In this document: positions 42,856 to 51,665 of the stretch, piece by piece | Numbering within the stretch: the stretch's first letter is position 1 | Layout: each line of letters begins with the position of its first letter | Origin: an uncultured Clostridia bacterium | GTDB lineage: Bacteria > Bacillota > Clostridia > Lachnospirales > CAG-274 | DNA: 60,406 bases | Assembly (NCBI GenBank): GCA_947624015.1 | Contig: CANQIA010000012.1 | Span: 1-60,406, forward strand | Direction: 5' to 3' | Translations under genes and position numbers: made by a program | The notes under the pieces: generated by a model | What the model saw: only the letters and a program-made list of their open reading frames with translations | What the model was told of the DNA's origin: nothing | The model's database searches: none

Positions 42856-44121
42856 TTATAACACAAGCCTTATATTTTTATATGCCGAAATAAGCATATC
42901 TCTTTTCCTTGCCGCTCTGTGATCCGCTCTCAGTTGCGTAAGCCTCCTGCTGTAAAAAGGATCCTTGCCCACAAGCTTTATGTGTTTTCTGTATAGCCTT
43001 TTTCTTTCATCCAAAAGTCTTTTCATTTTAGCTTTGTCCGCAAGGTCGTTACCTCTTGACAAGGATTCAAAATGCAGCAGAACAGCCTCGTTGCAAACTA
43101 CGTTATAAAGCCCCTTTTCATACAACGAAAAGCAAAGATCCACGTCATTGTACGCTACCTTAAAGCTTTGGTCAAAGCCTTGGAATTTTTCCTTTTCTAT
43201 ACAAAGGCACGCTGCCGTTACGGCTATACAGTTATGATCGTATCTGTTCATGCCGAAATAAAGCTCATCACTGTCCTCTTGACCTATAAAGGCATGTACG
43301 GGACCGTTAGATATATTTATGATACCGCAGTGCTGTATTTTGCCGCTGTCGGGATATAAGAGCTTTGCGCCTACAGCCCCCGTATTATCAAGGGATGCAA
43401 GGGAGACCATCTTTTCAAGCCAGTCGGGACTTATTACCTGCGTATCGTCGTTAAGAAAAAGCAGATGCTCTCCCTCTGCCCTTTCCGCTCCCATATTGCA
43501 CATACGGGAAAAATTAAAATCTGTTTTATAATAAATATATTTATCTGCAAGAGCGGAGTATTTTTCTTTTACCAAAGAGCTGCTTCCGTTATCCGCAACT
43601 ATTATTTCATAGTCCCTGTAGGTACTTTTTTCCCTTATGCTTTTAATACATCTTTCAAGCACATTATAATTGTCCTTTGAAGGGATTATGATACTTACCC
43701 TGCCCTTTGCGTTTTTTTCCCTCTTGCTTTCCTCGGGTACTCTGTTGCCTTGCGCAAGCACCTTATGGATATGCTTGAACAAGACCCCCTTGTCGGAAAG
43801 CATTTTAAGATTTTCATATACTGTCTTATTATTGTACACATACTCTCTCTTTATAAGGCAGGGTCCTATATAATTATACGAAAGCAGAGTATGAGGAGAA
43901 TACTCAGGCTTAAAAAACACATTGCCGCCTATTTTTTCATCACAGTATACCACAGCGCCGTCTGCCTTGAGCATTTCTTCCGCCGCCTCATATCTGAGAT
44001 CGCAGCCGCAGGTAAAGAGTATGCGATCTCCCACGGCAGAAGCTGTATCACTTACAAATTCAATATTTTTATAGCTCTGAGCCATAGGCTTTTTATCTGT
44101 AATAACGCTTATCTTTTCCAT
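42856..44121 (-). CDS. GT2 family glycosyltransferase (rhamnosyltransferase-like)
   Basis: A 421-residue glycosyltransferase with a variable N-terminal 140 residues and a GT2 domain starting VSIIIPSKDNYNVLERCI. The nucleotide-sugar site is FLNDDTQ (the DxD-like motif), and the acceptor side reads AYNDVDLCFSLYEKGLYNVV, a pattern of the rhamnosyltransferase-like GT2 group. It would add a sugar to the growing surface polysaccharide on the cytosolic side. The ATG at 44121 is 5 bp after the previous gene and has an AGGAGTG site. It is the last gene of the seven-gene operon. Confidence 0.9.
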   Translation of the reverse strand: MEKISVITDKKPMAQSYKNIEFVSDTASAVGDRILFTCGCDLRYEAAEEMLKADGAVVYCDEKIGGNVFFKPEYSPHTLLSYNYIGPCLIKREYVYNNKTVYENLKMLSDKGVLFKHIHKVLAQGNRVPEESKREKNAKGRVSIIIPSKDNYNVLERCIKSIREKSTYRDYEIIVADNGSSSLVKEKYSALADKYIYYKTDFNFSRMCNMGAERAEGEHLLFLNDDTQVISPDWLEKMVSLASLDNTGAVGAKLLYPDSGKIQHCGIINISNGPVHAFIGQEDSDELYFGMNRYDHNCIAVTAACLCIEKEKFQGFDQSFKVAYNDVDLCFSLYEKGLYNVVCNEAVLLHFESLSRGNDLADKAKMKRLLDERKRLYRKHIKLVGKDPFYSRRLTQLRADHRAARKRDMLISAYKNIRLVL

Positions 44122-44126
44122 GCCGT

Positions 44127-45269
44127 TCACTCCTGCAATCTCAGCTCCTTGCCCGAACAATAGCTGTCTTCAACAAAAAGAGGCTTCAAAAGGGAGGCTT
44201 CTATTCTGCCGTTTCTCAGAGCAAAGTCAAAAAGCTCTGCCGAAAGGGAATTAAAGGGGCTGTATCTCTCCCTTGTCATATCACGGGCAAATGCACATAT
44301 TCCTCTTTGTATCTCCTCTGTTTCCGAATCAAAGCTGTTGTCATTATCATATATGGGCTTATCGTTTTCATCAAAACATATAAGCTGACCAAAGGGCGCC
44401 TTAAGTACCGCCTCAAGATAAAGCTGATTTTTAAATACCTTATTTCTTGTCTCGTCAAGGGTATTTTCCACAGGGAAAAGACTTTCACAGCGGCAGCCTG
44501 ACTTCAGCGCCCTGCCGTTATGGAGAAACGACATATACAGCCCGTCTATTTCCCTATCCGTAAGCCTGCTTAAATACAGTTGTATCGTTCCGCTGTAGCC
44601 TACGTCCACCACCGCAGTGCTGTCCGAGTCGATTATATTTTCACAGTATCTTCTGTATATCCTTCTTTCCTTTGCGGCAGTGTACAATATATGATGTACG
44701 TTTATGCGCTTAAAAACATTATCCCTGTTCCTTGGCATTTCAACATACATATCCTCGCCCTTGATCTCCACGCCGAATCTGGCATACATAAGGTTTTTAA
44801 AGCTGCCCTTATAATATATACTCAAAATATCCTTTATATCGTTTTCATTTTCTATGGCAGCTACGGAAGCGCTGCGCCTGGAGGTCAAAAAATACACGGC
44901 AGGGCAGCCCTTGGGACAGCATATATCATACACCTTCTTTAAAAGCCAGCCCTCTCTTGAAAGGAACAAAAGCCTTGTGTATTTTTCCGATCTGCCCTCC
45001 AGCCACTTTACAAAATCGTATATAAGAGGTCCGTAAACACAGTAGCCCATATCAAAGGCAGCTTTTATATAAAAGTCGTTGCCTGCCTTTTCCTCTATCA
45101 TATCAAAAACAGGGCTGTACCCGAAGCTGTTTTTAAATTCCGTGTAATCTGTCATTTTGTCCCTGCGGAGCATACTGCGGGTATACGCTGCGCCGTACCT
45201 TTGTATGTTCCTTAGCAAGCATTGTGCAAGCATAGTGTACCTGTTGCAAAACAGCCTGTTTATGTTCAT
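44127..45269 (-). CDS. Stand-alone COG5610-like polysaccharide-biosynthesis domain protein
   Basis: A 380-residue protein whose body matches the C-terminal third of the GT2-HAD fusion at 47320-50370. Shared motifs are LLFLSREGWLLKKVYD (versus IYFLARDGYMPMLAYN), YFLTSRRSASVAAI (versus YASRRMLLPAMI) and VVDVGYSGTIQ (versus AFDMGYSGRIQ). In COG5610 proteins this region usually accompanies a HAD hydrolase; here the HAD part is absent. Its reaction is unknown. It starts 11 bp after the LTA-synthase-like gene; the start is taken as ATG at 45269 because one codon earlier is TTG. Confidence 0.8.
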   Translation of the reverse strand: MNINRLFCNRYTMLAQCLLRNIQRYGAAYTRSMLRRDKMTDYTEFKNSFGYSPVFDMIEEKAGNDFYIKAAFDMGYCVYGPLIYDFVKWLEGRSEKYTRLLFLSREGWLLKKVYDICCPKGCPAVYFLTSRRSASVAAIENENDIKDILSIYYKGSFKNLMYARFGVEIKGEDMYVEMPRNRDNVFKRINVHHILYTAAKERRIYRRYCENIIDSDSTAVVDVGYSGTIQLYLSRLTDREIDGLYMSFLHNGRALKSGCRCESLFPVENTLDETRNKVFKNQLYLEAVLKAPFGQLICFDENDKPIYDNDNSFDSETEEIQRGICAFARDMTRERYSPFNSLSAELFDFALRNGRIEASLLKPLFVEDSYCSGKELRLQE

Positions 45270-45280
45270 CAAACCACCGC

Positions 45281-47323
45281 CTAATAGTCAAACAGATCCT
45301 CCAGATACCGTTTGCCGAATATATAGTCATATTCTATAAGCTCAATTTCATCATAGAGCGCTCTTTCCTCTGCCGTCATGTTTTCTCTGAATACAGGCGT
45401 CTTATCCTTACCGATAACTATACCCGATGCGCAAGCCCTATATATCTTCTGAGAATCCTTAAGATAGCTGAAATATTTTGGCATAGACAGATCATATCGG
45501 TAAAAGACCTCAGGCAAGAGCTGAGTGATACTCAATATACCGCAGTCCTTATGTATGCTCTTAAAATTGCTCCACGCCATAAAAGGTATTTTCCTTTGCT
45601 CCAGAGTATCGTATTCCTTACTCTCGTTGTGAGCAAGCGCCGATTGACCTATAAGAGTTTCCCCTGACGGTCCCGCATCGGACATATGATCGCCAAACAT
45701 AATAATGAGCGTAGGCTCCTCTTCCTTTTCAAAATGATCTATAAGCTCGCCTAAAGCCATATCCGCATAGTGCAGTCCCGACGCCAGATCTATTATAGCG
45801 CCTTGGGAGTTTTCACTGAAACGGCTTACGTCAATATTGCATTTCCTGTTCTTATCTATGGAGCTTTCGTGATAGCCTCCATGATTTTGCATGGAAACAG
45901 ACAGATTGAACCAAGGAGCGTCGGAGCTTGCCTTGTGCTTTTCAAATTCGGATATTATTTTTTCCGTAAGAGCGTGATCGGAAATATAACCCCTCATCCT
46001 GTCGGCGTCTTCGGGAAAATCCTCTTCCCAAAGGGTATCGTCAAAGCCGAAATACTTATAGGCGCTGTCCCTGTTATAATTTGTCTTTTCAAAGGGATGT
46101 ATGGCAAGACTATCATAGCCTATGCTTTCCAAATAACTGTTTACGGAGAAAAAATCGGGACTCATACATCTTTGATAAGGCATGTATTCCGTAGGCAGAT
46201 AGACTACCGAAAAGCCTGTAAGGGCTTCGAATTCGGAATTTACCGTACCGCCGCCGTACACGTTTGAAACAAGCTCTCCCGTTACGGCTGTCTTTTTAAG
46301 CCTTTCGTATGTGGGAAATATTTCATCTTCAAAGCCCAATTCCTTTACCCTGGATATATCCCAGAAGGATTCGCTCATAAGCAATATGATATTGGGTCTT
46401 ACTTCCTTATCCTCCTCTGAAAATTTGTTGATCTTGTTATATATTTTCTCCATGGTCTCCTTGCCGTAGCCCTCAGGCTCCCTCATGGGATCGATATACC
46501 GTGAGCATTCCGCAAAGGCTGCCACAAAGCCCTTTTCCATATAATAGTCCTTTGCCTTGAACAGATCCACCTCTGTACAGAGTATGTCCGTACTCATATA
46601 AAATACAAGCAGTCCCGATGCCGCAGCAAGGGTAACGGCTTTGGCGACCCTGCCTATGGGCTTGCTTTTTACCCTCTTTGAAATAATATATACTGCTATC
46701 GCCGATGCTATAAACAGCCCTATCCCCATAATAAACACGGGCGAAGGTATAAGAGTAAATCTGCCTGCCACAGTGGCAGCAACCCTCATAAGGAAAAAGT
46801 CCCACGGCATAAGAGGAGTGTCCCTGAACTGTATCTTAAAATAATTAGCCGAAAGCAGTACTGTAAATACTGCTGTAAGAAATATATAGCTCCTGTGATT
46901 TTTATTGAACAAAGCGGCAAGAGCTAGGTTTACAAGGGAAATAATGCAAAGACCCTCCATAAAATTGCGAGGGTAGTCCCTTATCCATTGGAATATACCG
47001 TAAATACTTTCTCTCTGGGCAAAAGCGATCATAATATAAAGCAGCGCCGAGAGAATAATATTAACATCGGCAAAAGCCAAATAATCGTATAGCTTTTGCT
47101 GTTTGGGATCCTCGGTGTCCAAAAACATCCCCGGGGCAAAAAACAGCATAAAAATAACCGCCGCCACAACACAGGGCTTATGCAATTTTCCGACAGGGCT
47201 TATATTCCATGCCAATATAAATAAGCACGCTCCAAAAAAGCCTGCGCATATTCCCCGCAGTATAAAAGAAGCCTTTATATCCTTTGTTGTAATAGGGCTC
47301 TGTCTCTTTGATATCCCTTTCAT
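45281..47323 (-). CDS. LTA-synthase-like membrane phosphotransferase (sulfatase fold)
   Basis: A 680-residue membrane enzyme of the lipoteichoic-acid synthase/alkaline-phosphatase superfamily. About seven N-terminal hydrophobic helices (roughly residues 20-245) precede the extracellular catalytic domain. Metal and catalytic residues are visible: E318 in LLMSESFWD, the nucleophile T360 in VYGGGTVNSEFEALTGF, H481 in MQNHGGY and D-H in MFGDHMSDAGPSG. Family members transfer glycerol-phosphate from phosphatidylglycerol. Within this operon it may decorate or extend the exported polymer. The start overlaps the previous stop as ATGA, with GGAGG inside that gene. Confidence 0.9.
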   Translation of the reverse strand: MKGISKRQSPITTKDIKASFILRGICAGFFGACLFILAWNISPVGKLHKPCVVAAVIFMLFFAPGMFLDTEDPKQQKLYDYLAFADVNIILSALLYIMIAFAQRESIYGIFQWIRDYPRNFMEGLCIISLVNLALAALFNKNHRSYIFLTAVFTVLLSANYFKIQFRDTPLMPWDFFLMRVAATVAGRFTLIPSPVFIMGIGLFIASAIAVYIISKRVKSKPIGRVAKAVTLAAASGLLVFYMSTDILCTEVDLFKAKDYYMEKGFVAAFAECSRYIDPMREPEGYGKETMEKIYNKINKFSEEDKEVRPNIILLMSESFWDISRVKELGFEDEIFPTYERLKKTAVTGELVSNVYGGGTVNSEFEALTGFSVVYLPTEYMPYQRCMSPDFFSVNSYLESIGYDSLAIHPFEKTNYNRDSAYKYFGFDDTLWEEDFPEDADRMRGYISDHALTEKIISEFEKHKASSDAPWFNLSVSMQNHGGYHESSIDKNRKCNIDVSRFSENSQGAIIDLASGLHYADMALGELIDHFEKEEEPTLIIMFGDHMSDAGPSGETLIGQSALAHNESKEYDTLEQRKIPFMAWSNFKSIHKDCGILSITQLLPEVFYRYDLSMPKYFSYLKDSQKIYRACASGIVIGKDKTPVFRENMTAEERALYDEIELIEYDYIFGKRYLEDLFDY

Positions 47324-50300
47324 TGCTTTTTTCCTCCGGGTACGCCGAACAGAGTATGCTTTATCCTTACCAGGATCCTCAGCACCTTTGGTCTTCTGTT
47401 TAAGATATCTATTATATACAGCTTAAAAAGTTGGGGATCGAATACTATATACGCTATTGCCCTTGTGAACCTGCTGTGTCCCGATACCACTTCCTCAAGC
47501 ATATCCCTTTTTGTTATGGCATTTCTGGCTCCCTCGTTGACGGGAAGGGTCATTATATAGCTTTTTACAAATTCGTATATATTTATATTGTCCTTTGAGC
47601 CGTATACCATATCCTCAAAATATGACGCCTTGAATATCTGTCTGTCAATATCCTTTGCGCATCTTAAATAGCCCTCAAATACCGTAGATACCTCAAAGGG
47701 CTTTATGCTCATATATTCCTCGTATTCTCCGAATACCTTGCCGAACTGCTTTACAAGATCCAAAGCGCCCCTTTGCATCATGGTCGCCACAAAAGTATCC
47801 TGATATATCTTTACCACATCATCATATATGGGACTTCCCGAGCTGTCGAGACCTATACATGAGTTTGAGCTGTCGGAGAGTATATGCTCCCTTATAAGAC
47901 CCGACATATAGGGTACAAAGTCGTAGAAGCACTTTATAGTGTATTTGCCTTTCCTTTGCATATCGGCGGAGCGTTTTGCATCTCTGTGTACAAAAAGCAC
48001 ATCTATGCCCTTGCCGCATACATCAGAAACAGCCGTTTGTATCCTTCCGCTGTAACCCATATCAAAGGCAATATTTCTGCCCTCGGCTACATTACCGTAA
48101 TATTTGCGGCATCTTTCAACGGCATCCATATGCTTGTTCTCATCATAGGCGTTTTCCGTAAACCAATTTATGAAACTGTGCCAGCTACCTTCATCGGCAA
48201 AGGTCTCATTTTTGCTGAAAGGTATATCTCCCTTAATATCAGAGCAAAAATCCAGCATCGATAAAATAGTTGCGGGAGTATGGTTCCTGTACTCCACAGG
48301 CAGATCGTACAGATCCTCTCTGCACTTTATCATAGCAGGCAGCAGCATTCGTCTTGAAGCGTATATATACTGCGCCTTGGGATCGCCGTCCTTTTTGAGC
48401 ATATTATAAGCAAGCATAGGCATATAGCCGTCTCTTGCCAAAAAATAAATATTGTCATAGCCCTTGGAATTTTCCCTTATCCACTTTGTAAGTCCCAGCA
48501 TATGCATACCGAGAGCATAATAGCCTATGAAATAAGGGTCTGCATTCATATCCGAAGCCTCATTAAAGCTTCTGTAAGGATTGTCAAAGTAAAAGCCCGC
48601 TGCCATAGCCAGCATGGAGCGATAGCCCAGACCTTCCATAAAAGCGGAGCTGTCGCACATTGCTCCGCACACGGAGCTTCCTATACAATGGCACAAATTT
48701 GTGTTCATGCCCTTTATTTTATTTTCAAAGACCTCCGTTGTCTTAGGGAAGAATATAGTCCTTATGCCGAGAGACTTAGGTCTTTCAACATCATTTACCC
48801 AGGTATCTCCTATATGGATCATATCCTTTTGGCTTATGCCCATATCCTTTATAACGGCCTTGAACAGATCTCCGCAGGCTTTTGTAAGCCTCATTTCCGA
48901 AGATAAATAGAGCTTCTCATAGCCCTTGTATCCTGCTTTTTCAAGCATAGCTTCAACGGTAGCCCTATCCAGATACATATCCGATACAATTATTACGCTT
49001 TTGCCTGCAGCTATAACGGCGTCGAATATTTCCTTTGCGGCTCTTCTTCTGTATGAAAGCTGCACCTCTATGCGTTTTTCCTCAGCCTCCATGGCAAGAG
49101 CCACATCCTTTGGTATGCCGTAATAGTCCCCAAAGCATTCGTATATCTCATCTATTGTCACGTCCTGATAATTTGGATGGGTCTGCCCGAAACGTCTTCT
49201 GCATTCTCTCTCGGCAGATATCCTCAGCTTGTCAAAGCTTATGTTGGCGCTGTAAAGCTCCTCAAATTTCTTGTTCATAAGCAGAAAAACATCGTCGGGT
49301 CTGTATACATATCTTTTAATAAGCGTATCAAATATATCAAAGCTGACATATTTGCAGCCGCTGTTTATTATTTCCTCCTTGATGCTTTCAAGTCCGCCGT
49401 TCCACGCTGTGGATATGGATTCAAAGAAATGGTCATCTCTGTTTGTATGCTCATGGAAATCGGGTATAAATTCTGACATTATACCGTTTGCGGCTTTAAG
49501 CTCCTCTCCGCTGAACACACTGTCTGCCAGCTCCTGCCACATACGGGCATAATACTTCTTTGTTTCCAAAAAGCTGTCCTTTATATACTCCTCGGCATTT
49601 ACCTCATCAAGATATTCCTCCACAAATTCAAAAACACGCTTTATATCAGCCATATTCTTGCTAAAGCGCTTAAGGGTGGTTCTGTTGGCATTTGTAGACG
49701 CCTCTTCGTTTTCACAGTAAAAATATCCCTCGTTTTCAACAGTTGCAAGGGAAGCGGCATTATAAAAAAGCAGAGATGAAAAAGCTATATCCTCTGTCAT
49801 TATAAGGTGGGTATCTATTCTTTTATAAAAAGGAGCGCATTTGTCCCAAAGCTCCTTTTTATATATTTTATTCCACACCGTATGCCACGAAAAGCAAAGT
49901 CCCTTTTGGGTAAAATACGCCTTTTTTACCTCATCGCCCTCAAGGCGGTCGAACATAAAGCACTCATCGTGGAGATTTCTTACATAGCATGAATCGTCCA
50001 TTCTTCTGAATATGGTTTTGCCCACGACTATCTCGGCATTTTTTTCCTCAGCGCATACAACAAGAGTGCGATAATAGTCAAGGGTAGCAAAATCATCGCT
50101 GTCCATAAAAGCAATATATTCGCCCCGAGCCTTTTCGGCGCCTGCCATTCTGGCTCTGAAAAGACCTCTGTTGCTTTGGTATGTCACATATTTTATTCTG
50201 TTGTCATTTTTCTGATATTCCCTTATTATCTCCTCGGCATTTCCCGGAGAACGATCGTTTACAAATATGAACTCAATATCCTTGATGGTCTGATTTATAA

Positions 50301-50370
50301 GACTTTCTATACATCTTTTCAGATATTTTTCCGTATTGTAAACGGGAACGACTACGGATAACTTGCACAT
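47320..50370 (-). CDS. GT2-HAD-COG5610 trifunctional glycan biosynthesis protein
   Basis: A 1,016-residue three-part protein. The N-terminal part (1-300) is a GT2 glycosyltransferase starting LSVVVPVYNTEKYLKRCIESL with FMDSDDF as the nucleotide-sugar DxD. The middle (about 340-560) is a HAD-superfamily hydrolase: DIFDT is the nucleophile motif, VIIVSDMYLD the second motif and IHIGDTWVNDVERPKSLG the final DxxxD segment. The rest (about 600-950) is the COG5610-associated region with IYFLARDGYMPML, YASRRM and AFDMGYSGRIQ. HAD members in such clusters may remove phosphate from sugar or polyol phosphates. The start has an AGGTG site, and it sits 5 bp after the methyltransferase gene. Confidence 0.88.
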   Translation of the reverse strand: MCKLSVVVPVYNTEKYLKRCIESLINQTIKDIEFIFVNDRSPGNAEEIIREYQKNDNRIKYVTYQSNRGLFRARMAGAEKARGEYIAFMDSDDFATLDYYRTLVVCAEEKNAEIVVGKTIFRRMDDSCYVRNLHDECFMFDRLEGDEVKKAYFTQKGLCFSWHTVWNKIYKKELWDKCAPFYKRIDTHLIMTEDIAFSSLLFYNAASLATVENEGYFYCENEEASTNANRTTLKRFSKNMADIKRVFEFVEEYLDEVNAEEYIKDSFLETKKYYARMWQELADSVFSGEELKAANGIMSEFIPDFHEHTNRDDHFFESISTAWNGGLESIKEEIINSGCKYVSFDIFDTLIKRYVYRPDDVFLLMNKKFEELYSANISFDKLRISAERECRRRFGQTHPNYQDVTIDEIYECFGDYYGIPKDVALAMEAEEKRIEVQLSYRRRAAKEIFDAVIAAGKSVIIVSDMYLDRATVEAMLEKAGYKGYEKLYLSSEMRLTKACGDLFKAVIKDMGISQKDMIHIGDTWVNDVERPKSLGIRTIFFPKTTEVFENKIKGMNTNLCHCIGSSVCGAMCDSSAFMEGLGYRSMLAMAAGFYFDNPYRSFNEASDMNADPYFIGYYALGMHMLGLTKWIRENSKGYDNIYFLARDGYMPMLAYNMLKKDGDPKAQYIYASRRMLLPAMIKCREDLYDLPVEYRNHTPATILSMLDFCSDIKGDIPFSKNETFADEGSWHSFINWFTENAYDENKHMDAVERCRKYYGNVAEGRNIAFDMGYSGRIQTAVSDVCGKGIDVLFVHRDAKRSADMQRKGKYTIKCFYDFVPYMSGLIREHILSDSSNSCIGLDSSGSPIYDDVVKIYQDTFVATMMQRGALDLVKQFGKVFGEYEEYMSIKPFEVSTVFEGYLRCAKDIDRQIFKASYFEDMVYGSKDNINIYEFVKSYIMTLPVNEGARNAITKRDMLEEVVSGHSRFTRAIAYIVFDPQLFKLYIIDILNRRPKVLRILVRIKHTLFGVPGGKKQ

Positions 50371-50375
50371 ATTTT

Positions 50376-51653
50376 TTACACCTGCTTCTTTAGTTTGCCT
50401 TTTAATTTGCCTAATTTACAGCGCAATGTTCTGCCATAGGCATTTTCAATCTCTTCTATATGCTTTCTCTGTTCTTCTTTTAAATTTTCAAGCTCTGCGA
50501 TATAGCTGTCCTTTCCCGCAACGGTAGAAGCATATTTCTCAAGCTCCTTTTCATAGCCGTCTATTCTCCCCTCGTAGCTCTCTATTGCGGACTCATATTC
50601 CCTTATTCTGCCCTCGTAGCTATCCACTGCGGACATATATTCCTTTATCCTGTTTTCGTAGCTGTCTATTGTCTCGGCATATTTTTCCGCTTCGGCATTA
50701 TATTTTTTTATTGCTAGATCATATTCTTCTATGCTCTTTTCATAGTCGCTTACGGTTTTGGCTCTCTCCTGCTCATAGTCGTTTTTTATATTGGCTATTT
50801 CTCTTTCATAGCTGTTTTTAATTTCCGCAGTATCATTTTCATAAGCCTTTATCTGAGAGCCGAGTATCTCCTTTTGATCAAGAAGATCGTCTAAATATAT
50901 CTGCTTATCCTTCATCTCAAAGTAATATCTGCGGAGCCTGTCCTTGTACTCCACATCAAGAGCATTGTTTATTCTCTGATATTTTTCAAGCTTTGCCCCC
51001 GAACTCATAAAATCTCTGTACATTTTCCCGTCAAGGAATATTATGCCCAAGCCCCAGCTAAAATCAAAATCCACGGTAAACTCAAACTGATTTTTAAGCT
51101 CCTGCCAATATTTATAAGAACCCATTATATCTCCCAGCACAATATCGCTGCTGACATCGTGAAGCAAAATAACGCCTGTGTCCTTTACCTTGGGCAGCCA
51201 GGTCTCAAAGTCATGCTTTACGTCCTTATAATGATGAGAGCCGTCTATATGCAAAAGCTCTATGGATCCGTCTTCAAATTCATTTATTGCTTGGTCAAAG
51301 GTCATCCTGAGCATATTTATATCCTGCAGGCTGTAATATTTTTTTACGGTCTCGGCAAATATGGTATACACGTCGTTATCGTATTTTTGAGTAAAGTCAT
51401 CGCCCTGCCACGTATCTATAAAATACATTGCCGTATCGATAGCCTTGTCCTTTACTGACTGAGCAAATGCAAAGGCGGAGCAGCCGTAATGACTTCCCAG
51501 CTCCACAATGTTCTCAGGCTCCAGCCAGCAGGTAAGATCATAGGCAAAGTTCCTGTGTCCCGACCAAGGCGCATATGCAAGAAGCTCATAGTTCAGCTCG
51601 TCGCATTCAAATACGGGAGTGTTGTATTTCCACATTTTTTTGTGCGTATCCAT
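50376..51653 (-). CDS. Methyltransferase fused to a long coiled coil (WbdD-like chain-terminator candidate)
   Basis: A 425-residue protein. Residues 1-210 form a class I SAM-dependent methyltransferase: motif I is IVELGSHYGCSAFAFAQ, with LLHIDGSHHYKDVKHDFETW and VILLHDVSS as later motifs (Methyltransf_24-like). From about 215 to 410 the sequence is a continuous charged coiled coil with an obvious 14-residue (two-heptad) repeat, YENRIKEYMSAVDS / YEGRIREYESAIES / YEGRIDGYEKELEK. The last residues (LGKLKGKLKKQV) are strongly basic and could dock to the membrane. This layout resembles WbdD, whose methyltransferase caps the O-antigen and whose coiled coil measures chain length; the kinase domain of WbdD is absent. 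It lies directly beside the Wzt-like ATPase gene (12-bp gap). Confidence 0.82.
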   Translation of the reverse strand: MDTHKKMWKYNTPVFECDELNYELLAYAPWSGHRNFAYDLTCWLEPENIVELGSHYGCSAFAFAQSVKDKAIDTAMYFIDTWQGDDFTQKYDNDVYTIFAETVKKYYSLQDINMLRMTFDQAINEFEDGSIELLHIDGSHHYKDVKHDFETWLPKVKDTGVILLHDVSSDIVLGDIMGSYKYWQELKNQFEFTVDFDFSWGLGIIFLDGKMYRDFMSSGAKLEKYQRINNALDVEYKDRLRRYYFEMKDKQIYLDDLLDQKEILGSQIKAYENDTAEIKNSYEREIANIKNDYEQERAKTVSDYEKSIEEYDLAIKKYNAEAEKYAETIDSYENRIKEYMSAVDSYEGRIREYESAIESYEGRIDGYEKELEKYASTVAGKDSYIAELENLKEEQRKHIEEIENAYGRTLRCKLGKLKGKLKKQV

Positions 51654-51665
51654 TTTATCACTTCC

